Below are positions 36,918 through 46,079 of a stretch of 64,000 nt of DNA, piece by piece. How positions within the stretch are numbered: position 1 is the first letter of the stretch; every line of letters begins with the position of its first letter. This DNA comes from CAIQPV01 sp963719855 (GTDB lineage Bacteria; Pseudomonadota; Gammaproteobacteria; Burkholderiales; Gallionellaceae): NCBI GenBank assembly GCA_963719855.1, contig CAVRDK010000002.1, positions 1 to 64,000 of the forward strand, written 5' to 3'. The translations under genes and the position numbers were made by a program. The notes under the pieces are model-generated. The model searched no databases, was not told the origin of the DNA, and saw only the letters and a list, made by a program, of their open reading frames with translations.

Positions 36918-39495
36918 ATGAACAGGATTGATACCCTGATTTTCCGAATGCTTAACACCCTGAGGGGTTTCGTATTTTCTGCAACCGTAGGGGTTTCTCT
37001 CCTCGTTTTTCTCGGCACAACGCTTGCCTCCTCCCTGCTTTATGAAAAGCTGCTCGGTGAACGGACGCAGGAAACCTCCAAAGAAATTTCCCGGCAAAAT
37101 TTTAACGATATCTATCAAGTCCTGCGCAACGGCGGTTCAGAAACAACAGATAGGAAACGTCACCCTCGCCAGCAAATTCGCCTTCCCGACCACACTGGTT
37201 CAGATGGACGTGTACCGCAACAGCAATGTAAAAACTCTCTTTGGAGGAGAGCAACCGCCTCCGCTGAGCGAAGACATTCGGCAAGTCATGGACAGTGGCA
37301 AGGAAGCCACCACCATAGCCGGTAGCGTTGCCCATTATGCGTACCCGGTTTTGGCGCAACAGGAATGCCTGCGCTGCCACACCGATGCTCAAAACGGTGA
37401 GGTGCTTGGCGTAATTGCCATCCAGCATAAGCTGCAAACAGTGGCGATCGACGTACGCTCTTATTATATTGGGTTATTTCTGGTACTGGGGCTGCTGGTG
37501 TTGCTGGCGGCAACCGCCGTGTCCGCCTTTGCTACCAGAAAGATCAAGCACTCGGTGGAAGCGCTCCGCAGCAAGGTTGAATCGGTCAATTCCGTCAAGG
37601 ATTTCGACCAGTTTGATGTCAGCAAGTGCGATTTCGGCTTTGATGAATTCAACCAGACTTTCGACAGTGTCGCCGTGCTGGTCGAGAAAATGAAATGCGT
37701 GGCGGTCGACAAGGATGTCCTCGAATTCGAGATCAGGCTGCTCGAAAAATTAATCATCACCTCGAATGTGGTGCGCGACTGGCGCGGGTTCGTCAAGGAT
37801 TTGCTGCTGGAGATCAATCCAATTGTTGACGGCTACGCAATGGTCACGATTTTCCGCGTCGAGAAAGAGGCTTACGAGTGTGAGGTATTCTGGCGTAACA
37901 CGCCCTCCGCTAAAACCATTCAAAGATTCGAGAAAAATCTCCATAAGCAAATCCATGACCATCCGTTTTTCGGCGATGGAGTGATCCTGCATATCGCGCA
38001 TAACATCGCCGATGAGAAGTCTTCGCTTCCTGATTTGAGCCTTCAGGATATCGAGCTTCAAACCAAATCGTTGCTATTGGAAACGCCAAAAATCGGCGGC
38101 ATTGTCGGCATCGGCGTGCAATCGACACTGGCGTTGGACGATGTTCGGCGCTTGGTGGTTGGTAGCGTACTGACCACACTGCTCAACCTGGTCGGCTCGG
38201 TCAAGGCCATCTATAAGTACACCAAGGATCTCGAACACTACGCCACGCGCGATCCTCTAACCGATATTTATAACCAGCGCATGTTCTGGGAATTTCTGGG
38301 GTACGAGGTGGGCCGGGCCAAGCGGCATAACCAGCAATTTGCCGTAATGATGCTCGACATGGACAACTTTAAAAACGTTAATGACCGCTACGGCCATCAT
38401 TTCGGGGATAGTTTCCTGCAAGCGTTCGCCAAATTGCTCCAAACTGCGGTAAGAGACGGGGATATAGTGGCGCGCTATGGGGGCGATGAGTTTTGCATCA
38501 TCCTGCCCGATTCCTCCGACACACAAGCCCACATGATCGCACAGCGGGTTACGGAAATGCTGGACGACTTTTCCGTGGAAACGCCTGATGGCAACAAGAT
38601 CAGGGCAACCACGTCGATCGGCATCGCCATTAGCCCGACACACGGAGACACACCCAAAGATATTTTCCTGATCGCCGACAACATGATGTACAAGGCCAAG
38701 AAATCGGGGAAAAACAGCATCTGCATTCCCAGCGAAGACGAGATGGCCGATGTTTTCAGGAAAGCGGGCGAAAAAAGCATCATGATCCAGAACGCTTTGG
38801 ATCAGCGGAGAATCATACCCTACTTCCAACCCATCAGCAGCGCCTCCACCGGCGAGATTGTGATTCACGAACTCCTGATGCGTATCCAGTTGGGCGACCA
38901 GATCGTAACCGCCAACGACTTCATCGAAGAAGCCGAAAGCATGGGCATCGTCCACAAAATGGACTACATGCTGATCGAACAGGCTTTCATTCAAATCAAG
39001 GAACAGGGCTACCAGGGCATGCTGTTCGTTAATCTCTCCCCCAAGGCGCTTATCGTCGGAGAATACATTTCGAGGGTGCGTCGGCTGGCGGAAGATTGTG
39101 ACATCATTCCGAGCCGCATCGTGTTCGAAATTACCGAACGGGAAACGGTCAGCAATCTGAACCTATTGGAAAAGTTCGTTCTCGACCTCAAACTTCAGGG
39201 GTTCAGCTTCGCGATCGACGACTTCGGCTCGGGTTACTCCTCGTTTCAATACATCAAGCGTTTCCCTGTCGATTACATCAAGATCGAGGGCGAGTTCATC
39301 AGAAACATGGTGCATGACGAAGTGTACCTCGCGTTCGTCAAGAGTATCGTTACCTTGGCAAAGGAACTTCGGATCAAGACCATTGCTGAATATGTCGAAG
39401 ATGAAGAAGTTCTGAAAGAGGTAAATCGTCTCGGCATCGATTACGCACAGGGCTACCATGTCCATCGGCCTTCGCCGGTTTTTATGTCGAGTTAA
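36918..39495 (+). pseudogene. GGDEF-EAL protein with periplasmic haem-c motif, frameshifted
   Basis: A membrane-bound c-di-GMP turnover protein, split between two frames. The start at 36918 gives TM1 at about residues 17-42 and the linker QNFNDIYQVLRNGG. The frame then shifts at about 37134-37141 and continues QKQQIGNVTLASKFAFP. Downstream come the haem-c attachment motif CLRCH, TM2 (YYIGLFLVLGLLVLLAATAV), a GAF-like region, GGDEF (ARYGGDEFCIILPDS) and EAL (ELLMRI, FEITERETV, FAIDDFGSGYSSF, DYIKIEGEF). Both catalytic domains keep their key residues, although EAL itself reads ELL. The CXXCH lies between the membrane segments, so haem would sit in the periplasm, suggesting redox or gas sensing. 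The second frame also opens at 37024 with an unlikely N-terminus. A sequencing indel could explain the break. Confidence 0.85.
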
Positions 39496-39840
39496 ATTAC
39501 CTCCTGCATAACCAATGAGTTGCTGCGGTTTTTGCAGCTTAGTCAGATGGCTAGTAGCTCCATCAAAGCCGGAGGCTTATTGGGTGAGCCACTCAAAGAG
39601 GCCAATAAAACCGTGCGTCACCTGAAAGCGGCAGGTTTACACTCCTTCCCCCTATCAGGGGGAAGGCTGGGATGGGGGTAGAAATTTTGATTATGCTCAT
39701 GCTTCGTTTCTACCCCCACCCTAACCCTCCCCCTGCAAGGGGGAGGGAATAATGTGGCTAACTTTTAACTTTGCTTTTTATGACCGCCGGAACGGTAAAA
39801 CCCAACTGACCCAGCCCGAATCACTTTTGGCTACTCCTTG
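39496..39840. other. Intergenic region between the GGDEF-EAL gene and modC
   Basis: 345 bp between two convergent genes. It holds the fourth copy of the double-hairpin repeat (39643-39749) and, near 39547, the short phrase ATGGCTAGTAG, which recurs twice more in the window. No gene is seen. The repeat may act as a bidirectional barrier to transcription. Confidence 0.6.
39643..39749. repeat. Double-hairpin dispersed repeat, copy 4
   Basis: A copy of about 107 bp between the convergent GGDEF-EAL and modC genes. The left half reads TCCTTCCCCCTATCAGGGGG and goes on to GGGATGGGGGTAGAAAT. The right half reads TTTCTACCCCCACCCTAACC and ends CCTGCAAGGGGGAGGGA. The central spacer is unlike that of the other copies. 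Confidence 0.9.
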
Positions 39841-40713
39841 TCAGCACGCCACCAACACCGGATTGAATGCCTTGGACATCAGCGTCACGCGGTCGCCGGG
39901 TTTGAGGCGCTGCGCCTCGTCGGCGGTGGCAATGACGCGCACGATCTGGTTGCCGACCAACAGGGTGACAGCAAACACGACGTCCGCAGCTTCGATAGCA
40001 AGAATTTCTCCGGCGAAGCTGAATTTTCCGTTGCCCTGCCCTGCCCCGAACATTTCGACCGGCGAACCATCTCGCACGATGCAACCATGTTCGATGATGA
40101 GCACGCGTTTGGATAGCCGGTACACTTCGCTCACGTCATGGCTAACCATCACGGTGGTAAGCCCGAAGTGACGCTGCAATCGCAGCACTTCGTCTTGCAG
40201 GCGCACTTTGGTTTCGTGGTCGAGTGCGGAGAATGGTTCATCGAGCAACAACAGATGAGATTCGGCGGCAAGCGCACGCGCCAGCGCCACGCGTTGTTGT
40301 TGGCCGCCGGACAGGCTGTTCGGCTTGCGATGTTGCAGCTCACCCAGCGCCATGATCTCTATCAACTCAGCTACTCGTTTACTGTCACTGCCCTTTCGTA
40401 AAGCGAATTCCAGATTGCCGCGCACGCTCATGTTGGGGAATAGCGCGTAGTCCTGAAACATGTAGCCGACGCGGCGTTGTTGCACAGGTAGCCGGGTCTG
40501 CTTTGCACTGTCGAACCATGTTTCGCCGTTAATGCGGATACTGCCTGCGTCCGGCTCCGCCAGTCCGGCAAGGCAGCGCAGCAAGGTTGTTTTGCCCGCG
40601 CCGGATTCGCCAAACAAGGTAACGAATTCACCTTGCTCGATGCGCAGCTTTAATTCGAGTGTGAATTCGCCTTGTGCGCCCAGCAGCTTCTTCTTGAAGT
40701 CGAGTTCGATCAT
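39841..40713 (-). CDS. modC: Molybdate ABC transporter ATP-binding protein
   Basis: The ATPase of the ModABC molybdate importer. From ATG at 40713 (overlapping the modB stop) it has 290 residues. Visible motifs are Walker A GESGAGKTTLLRC, Q-loop MFQDYALFP, signature NSLSGGQQQRVALARAL, Walker B HLLLLDEPFSALD and H-loop MVSHDVSEV. A C-terminal TOBE domain (from about residue 230) would bind molybdate. The upstream extension of the open frame lies inside modB. Last gene of the mod operon. Confidence 0.95.
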   Translation of the reverse strand: MIELDFKKKLLGAQGEFTLELKLRIEQGEFVTLFGESGAGKTTLLRCLAGLAEPDAGSIRINGETWFDSAKQTRLPVQQRRVGYMFQDYALFPNMSVRGNLEFALRKGSDSKRVAELIEIMALGELQHRKPNSLSGGQQQRVALARALAAESHLLLLDEPFSALDHETKVRLQDEVLRLQRHFGLTTVMVSHDVSEVYRLSKRVLIIEHGCIVRDGSPVEMFGAGQGNGKFSFAGEILAIEAADVVFAVTLLVGNQIVRVIATADEAQRLKPGDRVTLMSKAFNPVLVAC

Positions 40714-41390
40714 GTTCCACCGAGCCTCGTGAGAAACTTTTTGTTGAGCAGGTACACCGTAAGCAGGATAGTGAAGCACACGCCGAACAGCACCAGTGCA
40801 TAGAAATTCGCGGCATCGTAGTTAAGCGCTTCGACTTCGTCGTAGATGGCGATGGAGGCGACTCTGGTCTGGCCCGGCATGTTGCCGCCTATCATCAGCA
40901 CCACGCCGAATTCGCCTATGGTGTGGGCAAACGCAAGCACCACGCCAGCCAAGAGCTGCGGCTTGATGTTGGGCAGCAGCACATGCAGAAAGGTCTGCCA
41001 GCGGCTCTTGCCCAAGGTGTAGGCTGCCTCGCTCAGGCTGGGCGAAAGATTCTGGAAACCGGACTGCACCGGATGCACGAGAAAGGGAAAACTGAAAATC
41101 ACCGAACCCAGCACCAGACCTTCAAAACTGAACGCGAGTTTCAGTCCGACTTCCTGATCCATGAAGTGCCCGAACCAATGTGTGGGGCTGAATGCCAGTA
41201 GCAGATAAAAGCCCAACACCGAAGGCGGCAGCACCAGAGGCATGCTGACCAGCGCTTCCAGCACGGGCTTGAATCGTATCCTGGTTTGCGCCAGCCACCA
41301 GGCGAAAGGGATGCCGATAAAGCACAGGATAAGTGTGGTGACTGCAGCCAGCTTGAAGGTGAGCAGCAGAGGTTGCCAGTCATAGGTCAT
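40710..41390 (-). CDS. modB: Molybdate ABC transporter permease
   Basis: The 226-residue inner-membrane permease of the molybdate importer, with five to six membrane segments. The EAA loop, which contacts ModC, is in SLSEAAYTLGKSRWQTFLHV. It also shows VSMPLVLPPSVLGFYLLLAF. It overlaps the TOBE gene upstream and modC downstream, so translation is coupled. Confidence 0.95.
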   Translation of the reverse strand: MTYDWQPLLLTFKLAAVTTLILCFIGIPFAWWLAQTRIRFKPVLEALVSMPLVLPPSVLGFYLLLAFSPTHWFGHFMDQEVGLKLAFSFEGLVLGSVIFSFPFLVHPVQSGFQNLSPSLSEAAYTLGKSRWQTFLHVLLPNIKPQLLAGVVLAFAHTIGEFGVVLMIGGNMPGQTRVASIAIYDEVEALNYDAANFYALVLFGVCFTILLTVYLLNKKFLTRLGGT

Positions 41391-41793
41391 CGCGCACCTC
41401 CATCAACGAAACCTCGTTCGCTTTCACCAGCGCGTCCACTTCATCACCCTCTTGCAGTTCGAGGCGTTTCACCGCACGCGTGGTAATGATGCTGGTAATC
41501 GTCTGTCCGGCTCGATCCAGCACCACTTCACACAGGATGTCGCCACGCCGTATATATCGCACCGTGCCGCGAATGATGTTGCGCAGGCTGATCTGGCCGG
41601 ATAGATTTTTTGCCAGTGATACCTCAGTCTCTTTGAATAGTATTGCAACCGTGTTGCCGACCTTCAGATACGGTGCATTCAGCGGCGTTTCCATCAATAT
41701 GGCAGTAAAGGTATTCTGCCCGGCGACTACATCAACCAGCGCAAGATGCTCGTTGAATTCGATGGCGGTAATGGTGCCAAGCAGACGGTTCAT
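41380..41793 (-). CDS. Two-TOBE molybdate-binding protein (molbindin-like)
   Basis: A 137-residue cytoplasmic protein made of two tandem TOBE/Mop domains (first around MNRLLGTITAIEFNEHLALV, second around SLRNIIRGTVRYIRRGDILC). Molbindins bind molybdate or tungstate and act in storage or delivery. It overlaps modA (4 nt) and modB, so it is expressed with the transporter. It lacks the ModE-type helix-turn-helix and is therefore not the regulator. No ModE gene and no obvious ModE site was found. Confidence 0.88.
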   Translation of the reverse strand: MNRLLGTITAIEFNEHLALVDVVAGQNTFTAILMETPLNAPYLKVGNTVAILFKETEVSLAKNLSGQISLRNIIRGTVRYIRRGDILCEVVLDRAGQTITSIITTRAVKRLELQEGDEVDALVKANEVSLMEVRDDL

Positions 41794-42572
41794 GGCAACC
41801 CGTAGCCGTACTTTTCAAATATGGCGCGCGCCTTGGGCGTAAACATAAAATCCACGAATTTGTGCGCGCTTTCGGATTGCGTTTCTGCGCCATGCTTGAG
41901 CACGACTACAGCTTGCGCGATGGGTTCGTAGCTGCCCTTTTGCACTTCTACCCACTTGCCCTTCCCTGCCATCTCCGGCGCGAGTACGATGGACTTGGCG
42001 ATGAAGCCGATGTCCGCTGCACCGGAGTCCACGAATTGTGTGGTCTGCGTAATACTCTCGCCGTACACTAGCTTGGGCTGTGCTGCTGTGCTAAGTTTGA
42101 CACTTTCCAAAGCCTGGATGGCGGCCCGTCCGTAAGGTGCAGCCTTGGGATTAGCAATCGCGATCTTTTGAACTTTGGCATCGGTCAATAACGACAAGCC
42201 TTTGCTCAAATCAAAATCTTTAGTCGTCCACAACACCAGTACTCCATACACATAGACCTTGGGCTTGGTCACGGCCAAGCCATCCTTGTAGAGCGCTTCC
42301 GGATATTCGGTATCGGCAGAGATGAACACATCGAATGGCGCACCGTTCTTCACCTGAGAAGTGATCTTCCCTGAAGAGGCGAAAACACCCTGCACTTCAA
42401 TTCCGGTTTCATTTTTGAACTCGACCGCCAGATCGTCGAAGGCATATTTCATGTTCGCCGCGACTGCCACGGTAAGCGGTACCGCATTTACCACCGCGCT
42501 ACACAATATCCACAGAGCCGCAGCCGAAAACAGTTGCAACGGTTTCATTACAACTTTATTCATCATGAACAT
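41790..42572 (-). CDS. modA: Molybdate-binding periplasmic protein
   Basis: The solute-binding protein of the molybdate importer, 260 residues with a signal peptide (LFSAAALWILCSAVVNA). Family motifs include VAVAANMKYAFDDLA, FASSGKITSQVKNGAPFDVF (oxyanion contacts) and IANPKAAPYGRAAIQAL. The first gene of the mod operon. Several in-frame ATG codons lie at the start (42572, 42566, 42548) and none has a strong ribosome site. Importing molybdate would support molybdenum enzymes such as nitrate reductase. Confidence 0.93.
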   Translation of the reverse strand: MFMMNKVVMKPLQLFSAAALWILCSAVVNAVPLTVAVAANMKYAFDDLAVEFKNETGIEVQGVFASSGKITSQVKNGAPFDVFISADTEYPEALYKDGLAVTKPKVYVYGVLVLWTTKDFDLSKGLSLLTDAKVQKIAIANPKAAPYGRAAIQALESVKLSTAAQPKLVYGESITQTTQFVDSGAADIGFIAKSIVLAPEMAGKGKWVEVQKGSYEPIAQAVVVLKHGAETQSESAHKFVDFMFTPKARAIFEKYGYGLP

Positions 42573-42614
42573 TTATTGCATGACAGATTCAAGTTCGAAA
42601 CGTAACAGTTTGGG

Positions 42615-43139
42615 CTAACTTTCATCCCGCTCCAGCAGGCTACCCATTTCTTCCAGCGACGGCAATTCTTGTAGGGAACGCAGGTTGAGGTCGTCCAACA
42701 ATTGTTTGGTGGTGGCGAATAGTGCAGGTTTTCCCGGCACGTCGCGCGTGCCGATCTCATCTATCCAGCCGCGTGCTTCCAGCGTTTTCAGGATTTGCGC
42801 GGACACTCCGACACCGCGTATTTCCTCGATGTCACCGCGCGTTACCGGCTGACGGTAGGCGATGATGGCGAGCGTTTCCATCACCGCGCGCGAATAACGC
42901 GGCGGCTTCTCCGGACTGAGCCTGTCCAGATAGGCTTGCATATCGGGACGTGCGCGGAAACGCCAGCCGTTGGCCACGCGGTTGAGTTCCACGCCGCTGG
43001 CCGCATATTGCTGCGCCAGCTGTTCCAGCAATTCTTCGACAAAGCGGTTTTCCAGCGGAGTATCGCTAAGCTTCTTCAATTCGGCCAGAGACAGCGGCTC
43101 TGGAGTAGTCAACAATGCTGCTTCAAGTACGCGCAACAT
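42615..43139 (-). CDS. scpB: Segregation and condensation protein B
   Basis: ScpB dimerises and, with ScpA, is part of the SMC condensin complex for chromosome compaction and segregation. The protein has winged-helix domains with LEAALLTTPEPLSLAELKKL and RAVMETLAIIAYRQPVTRGD, then the typical ILKTLEARGWIDEIG. I prefer ATG at 43139, which follows AGGAGAGGGG and matches the usual N-terminus. An upstream ATG at 43211 gives 24 extra residues and overlaps scpA. The last gene of the long ratA-to-scpB run. Confidence 0.92.
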   Translation of the reverse strand: MLRVLEAALLTTPEPLSLAELKKLSDTPLENRFVEELLEQLAQQYAASGVELNRVANGWRFRARPDMQAYLDRLSPEKPPRYSRAVMETLAIIAYRQPVTRGDIEEIRGVGVSAQILKTLEARGWIDEIGTRDVPGKPALFATTKQLLDDLNLRSLQELPSLEEMGSLLERDES

Positions 43140-43173
43140 TTTTCCCCTCTCCTCTGACGAGAGGACGGAGAGA

Positions 43174-43983
43174 TCATTCTGCTGCGGTGAGGGTAAAGTT
43201 TGCTCGGACATAAATATTCCCCAGCGTTTCAGTTTGTGTAATTTCGACCAAGGTTTCCTTGGCCAACTCCAGAATAGCGATAAAAGTCACCACCAGTTGC
43301 GGAATGCCACCGCTCACATCGAACAGCTTTTCGAATGCCTCGAACTCGCCATGGCTCAACTGGCGCAGCACGCGCGTCATCTGTTCTCGCACCGACAATT
43401 CATCACGCCGCACCTTGTGGTGCGTATTCAACTTGGCTCGCGCCAGAAGTATCAGCCAGGCTTGGCGCAAATCTTCCACCGAGACATGGGGCAGACGATC
43501 TTCTACCGTGCGTTCAATCAGCACCTGCACCAATTCGAAATCGCGCCCAGCCTGCGGCAATTCGTTCAGCTTCTGCGCGGCGAGTTTCATCTGCTCATAT
43601 TCCAGCAGGCGGCGCATCAGTTCGGCACGTGGATCTTCCGTGCTCTCATCGCTGATTTTCGGCGGGCGCGGCAACAACATGCGCGACTTGATCTCGATCA
43701 GCACCGCCGCCATCAGCAAATACTCGGCAGCCAGCTCCAGGCGGTTGCGCTGCATGATCTCGATATAGCTCATGTATTGCTGCGTGAGCTGCGCCATCGG
43801 GATGTCGAGCACATCAAGGTTGTGCTTGCGGATCAGGTACAGCAACAAGTCGAGCGGCCCCTGAAAGGTCTCCAGCACCAACTCCAACGCATCCGGCGGG
43901 ATGTAGAGATCATGCGGCATCTCCAGCATCGGCTCGCCGTGAATGAGCGCACGCGGGACAAGTTGTAATTCGGCTTGGCTCAT
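43174..43983 (-). CDS. scpA: Segregation and condensation protein A
   Basis: The kleisin subunit of the SMC-ScpAB condensin. The 269-residue protein has the N-terminal helical domain with FQGPLDLLLYLIRKHNLDVL and YLLMAAVLIEIKSRMLLPRP, followed by a charged linker and a winged-helix C-terminus (VTFIAILELAKETLVEITQ). Length is normal. It lies 6 nt downstream of the GDCCVxC gene. Confidence 0.95.
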   Translation of the reverse strand: MSQAELQLVPRALIHGEPMLEMPHDLYIPPDALELVLETFQGPLDLLLYLIRKHNLDVLDIPMAQLTQQYMSYIEIMQRNRLELAAEYLLMAAVLIEIKSRMLLPRPPKISDESTEDPRAELMRRLLEYEQMKLAAQKLNELPQAGRDFELVQVLIERTVEDRLPHVSVEDLRQAWLILLARAKLNTHHKVRRDELSVREQMTRVLRQLSHGEFEAFEKLFDVSGGIPQLVVTFIAILELAKETLVEITQTETLGNIYVRANFTLTAAE

Positions 43984-43989
43984 ATTGAG

Positions 43990-44202
43990 TTAATGTACAC
44001 AGCAATCGTGTTGCAATTGGATCGGCGGGCATGGCACGGTGCCAAACGAACAGAACACGCAGCAATCTCCAGGTTTGGGGCGCAGCACAGTGTGACATGC
44101 CGTGCATTCATAAAAAAATTGGCAGGCATCAGTCGGCATGACCTCTTCTTTAACCGCGCCACAGTGCGGGCAGGTAATCAACGATTGCAGGATGGCTTTC
44201 AT
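43990..44202 (-). CDS. GDCCVxC-motif small Cys-rich protein
   Basis: A 70-residue protein with an N-terminal CPHCG zinc-ribbon-like half, then ECTACH, then the hallmark GDCCVFCSFGTVPCPP. This matches the GDCCVxC-domain family of small proteins, of which some members contain selenocysteine at a Cys position; here all positions are Cys. Function is not known, but the multiple CxxC motifs suggest metal binding or thiol redox chemistry. It lies between trpS (4 nt away) and scpA (6 nt away). Confidence 0.85.
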   Translation of the reverse strand: MKAILQSLITCPHCGAVKEEVMPTDACQFFYECTACHTVLRPKPGDCCVFCSFGTVPCPPIQLQHDCCVH

Positions 44203-44206
44203 AATA

Positions 44207-45409
44207 TCAACTGTAACTCAGCCCCATCGCCTCGCGCACGTCGCGCATGGTCTCGCCCGCCAGTTTGCGCGCCTTTTCGCAGCCGTCGGCGATGATGTTT
44301 CTGACCAGAGCAGGATCGTCCAGATATTGCTGGGCGCGTTCGCGCATTGGCTTCTGTTCTTCCAGCACCGCATCTATCACCGGCTGTTTGCATTCGATGC
44401 AGCCGATGCCCGCAGTGGTACAACCCTGCCGCGCCCATTTCTTTGTATCTTCGCTGGAATATATCTGGTGCAACGCCCAAACCGGACATTTTTCCGGATT
44501 GCCGCAGTCAGTGCGGCGGACGCGCGCCGGGTCGGTGGGCATGGTGCGGATTTTTTTGGTTACACTGACCTCACTTTCGCGCAGCGTAATGGTGTTGTTG
44601 TACGACTTGGACATCTTCTGCCCATCCAGCCCCGGCATTTTGGAAGCCTTGGTGAGCATAGCTTCCGGCTCGGATAATATCATCTTGCCACCGCCTTCGA
44701 GAAAACCGAACAAGCGCTCGCGATCGCCCATACTGAGGCTCTGCTGCTCGTCGAGCAAGGACTTGGCGGAGTCCAGCGCCCCGTCGTCGCCCTGCTCCTG
44801 AAAGCGCGTGCGCAACTCGGTATAAAGCTTGGCTTTCTTGCTGCCCAGTTTCTTGACTGCGGCCTCGGCTTTCTCCTCGAACCCCGGTTCACGTCCGTAC
44901 ATGTGATTGAAGCGCCGAGCCAGTTCCCGCGTGAATTCGATGTGTGGAATCTGATCCTCGCCCACCGGCACTTGGGTGGCTCGATAGATCAGAATGTCTG
45001 CGCTCATCAGCAGCGGGTAGCCAAGAAAGCCATAGGTAGTGAGATCCTTGGAAGTCAGCTTCTCCTGCTGATCCTTGTAGGTTGGCACTCGTTCCAGCCA
45101 GCCCAATGGAGTGATCATGGATAGCAGCAAATTCAATTCCGCATGTTCCGGCACTCTGGACTGAATGAACAGCGTGGCCCGCGACGGATCAACGCCTGCT
45201 GCTAGCCAGTCTATCACCATGTCCCATACACTCTGCTCAATGATTTGCGGGGTATCGTAATGCGTGGTCAGCGCATGCCAGTCGGCGACAAAGAACAGGC
45301 ATTCGAATTCCTGCTGCATCTCCACCCAGTTTTTCAATACTCCGTGGTAATGCCCCAGATGCAAACTTCCGGTGGGGCGCATCCCGGATAACACGCGATC
45401 AGCAAACAT
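44207..45409 (-). CDS. trpS: Tryptophanyl-tRNA synthetase
   Basis: A class I synthetase charging tRNA-Trp. The start MFADRVLSGMRPTG at 45409 is preferred; an upstream in-frame ATG overlaps the M50 gene. The 400-residue form has the HIGH motif GSLHLGHYHG and KMSKS motif GQKMSKSYNN. It carries the extra helical insert before KMSKS (about residues 195-245) found in the longer betaproteobacterial version, compared with 330-340 residues in E. coli. It lies 10 nt downstream of the M50 protease gene. Confidence 0.95.
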   Translation of the reverse strand: MFADRVLSGMRPTGSLHLGHYHGVLKNWVEMQQEFECLFFVADWHALTTHYDTPQIIEQSVWDMVIDWLAAGVDPSRATLFIQSRVPEHAELNLLLSMITPLGWLERVPTYKDQQEKLTSKDLTTYGFLGYPLLMSADILIYRATQVPVGEDQIPHIEFTRELARRFNHMYGREPGFEEKAEAAVKKLGSKKAKLYTELRTRFQEQGDDGALDSAKSLLDEQQSLSMGDRERLFGFLEGGGKMILSEPEAMLTKASKMPGLDGQKMSKSYNNTITLRESEVSVTKKIRTMPTDPARVRRTDCGNPEKCPVWALHQIYSSEDTKKWARQGCTTAGIGCIECKQPVIDAVLEEQKPMRERAQQYLDDPALVRNIIADGCEKARKLAGETMRDVREAMGLSYS

Positions 45410-45419
45410 AGCTTTCTTT

Positions 45420-46067
45420 TTATAGTCCAAAAATAAAATTGATTAAATTCGTCAGCAAGGCTATCGGCGGCAACAGCACCCAGCTCAGCAATGGCGTCAT
45501 CACCATGAATATCAGGATGAACATGCCATACGGTTCCAACCTCGCCAGCATGAACGCCTGCCGGTGCGGCAACAGGCTGACTGCCACGCGCCCGCCATCC
45601 AGCGGCGGCAGCGGTAGCATGTTCAATGCAATCAGTACCACATTAATTTTAATCCCGATCTCTGACATTTCCAGCATCGGCTCGGCAAAATAATTATCCT
45701 GAAACGTCAGCGCCAGCCTTGCCAGCAAGCCCCAGCCCAGCGCCATGAACAGATTGGTGGCAGGCCCGGCCAGCGCCACCCACAACATGTCCTTTTTTGG
45801 ATGGCGCAACGCGCCAAAATTGACCGGCACCGGCTTGGCCCAGCCGAAGAGGACTCCGCCCAGCCACAGCGTCAAGATTGGCAACAGAATGGTGCCGACC
45901 GGATCAATGTGTTGGATTGGATTAAGGCTGATGCGTCCCTCCCGGTCGGCGGTCATGTCGCCGAAGTGACGCGCCACATAACCGTGCGCGGCCTCGTGCA
46001 GGGTGATTGCAAATAAAATCGGGATCGCCGCGATGGCGATGGTCTGTATCAGTTGATCGAAGTGCAT
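45420..46067 (-). CDS. Site-2 protease family (M50) membrane metalloprotease
   Basis: A 215-residue polytopic membrane protein with the zinc motif HEAAHGYVARHFGD (HExxH) in the first membrane segment. The third metal ligand lies in NMLPLPPLDGGRV. Such short S2P-like proteases cut transmembrane substrates; the substrate here is unknown. It lacks the PDZ domain of RseP. It lies 12 nt downstream of the yciO-like gene and just upstream of trpS, a neighbourhood seen widely in Betaproteobacteria. Confidence 0.92.
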   Translation of the reverse strand: MHFDQLIQTIAIAAIPILFAITLHEAAHGYVARHFGDMTADREGRISLNPIQHIDPVGTILLPILTLWLGGVLFGWAKPVPVNFGALRHPKKDMLWVALAGPATNLFMALGWGLLARLALTFQDNYFAEPMLEMSEIGIKINVVLIALNMLPLPPLDGGRVAVSLLPHRQAFMLARLEPYGMFILIFMVMTPLLSWVLLPPIALLTNLINFIFGL

Positions 46068-46079
46068 TTAGCTCTCAAT

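Noticed and set aside
37024..37140. ATG at 37024 as the true start of the GGDEF-EAL protein
   Set aside because: The first ~38 residues in that frame are not protein-like, and the better N-terminus with a membrane segment is in the other frame at 36918.
43140..43211. Upstream ATG (43211) for scpB
   Set aside because: The ATG at 43139 has a far stronger ribosome site and the normal family N-terminus; the upstream part looks like intergenic repeat sequence.
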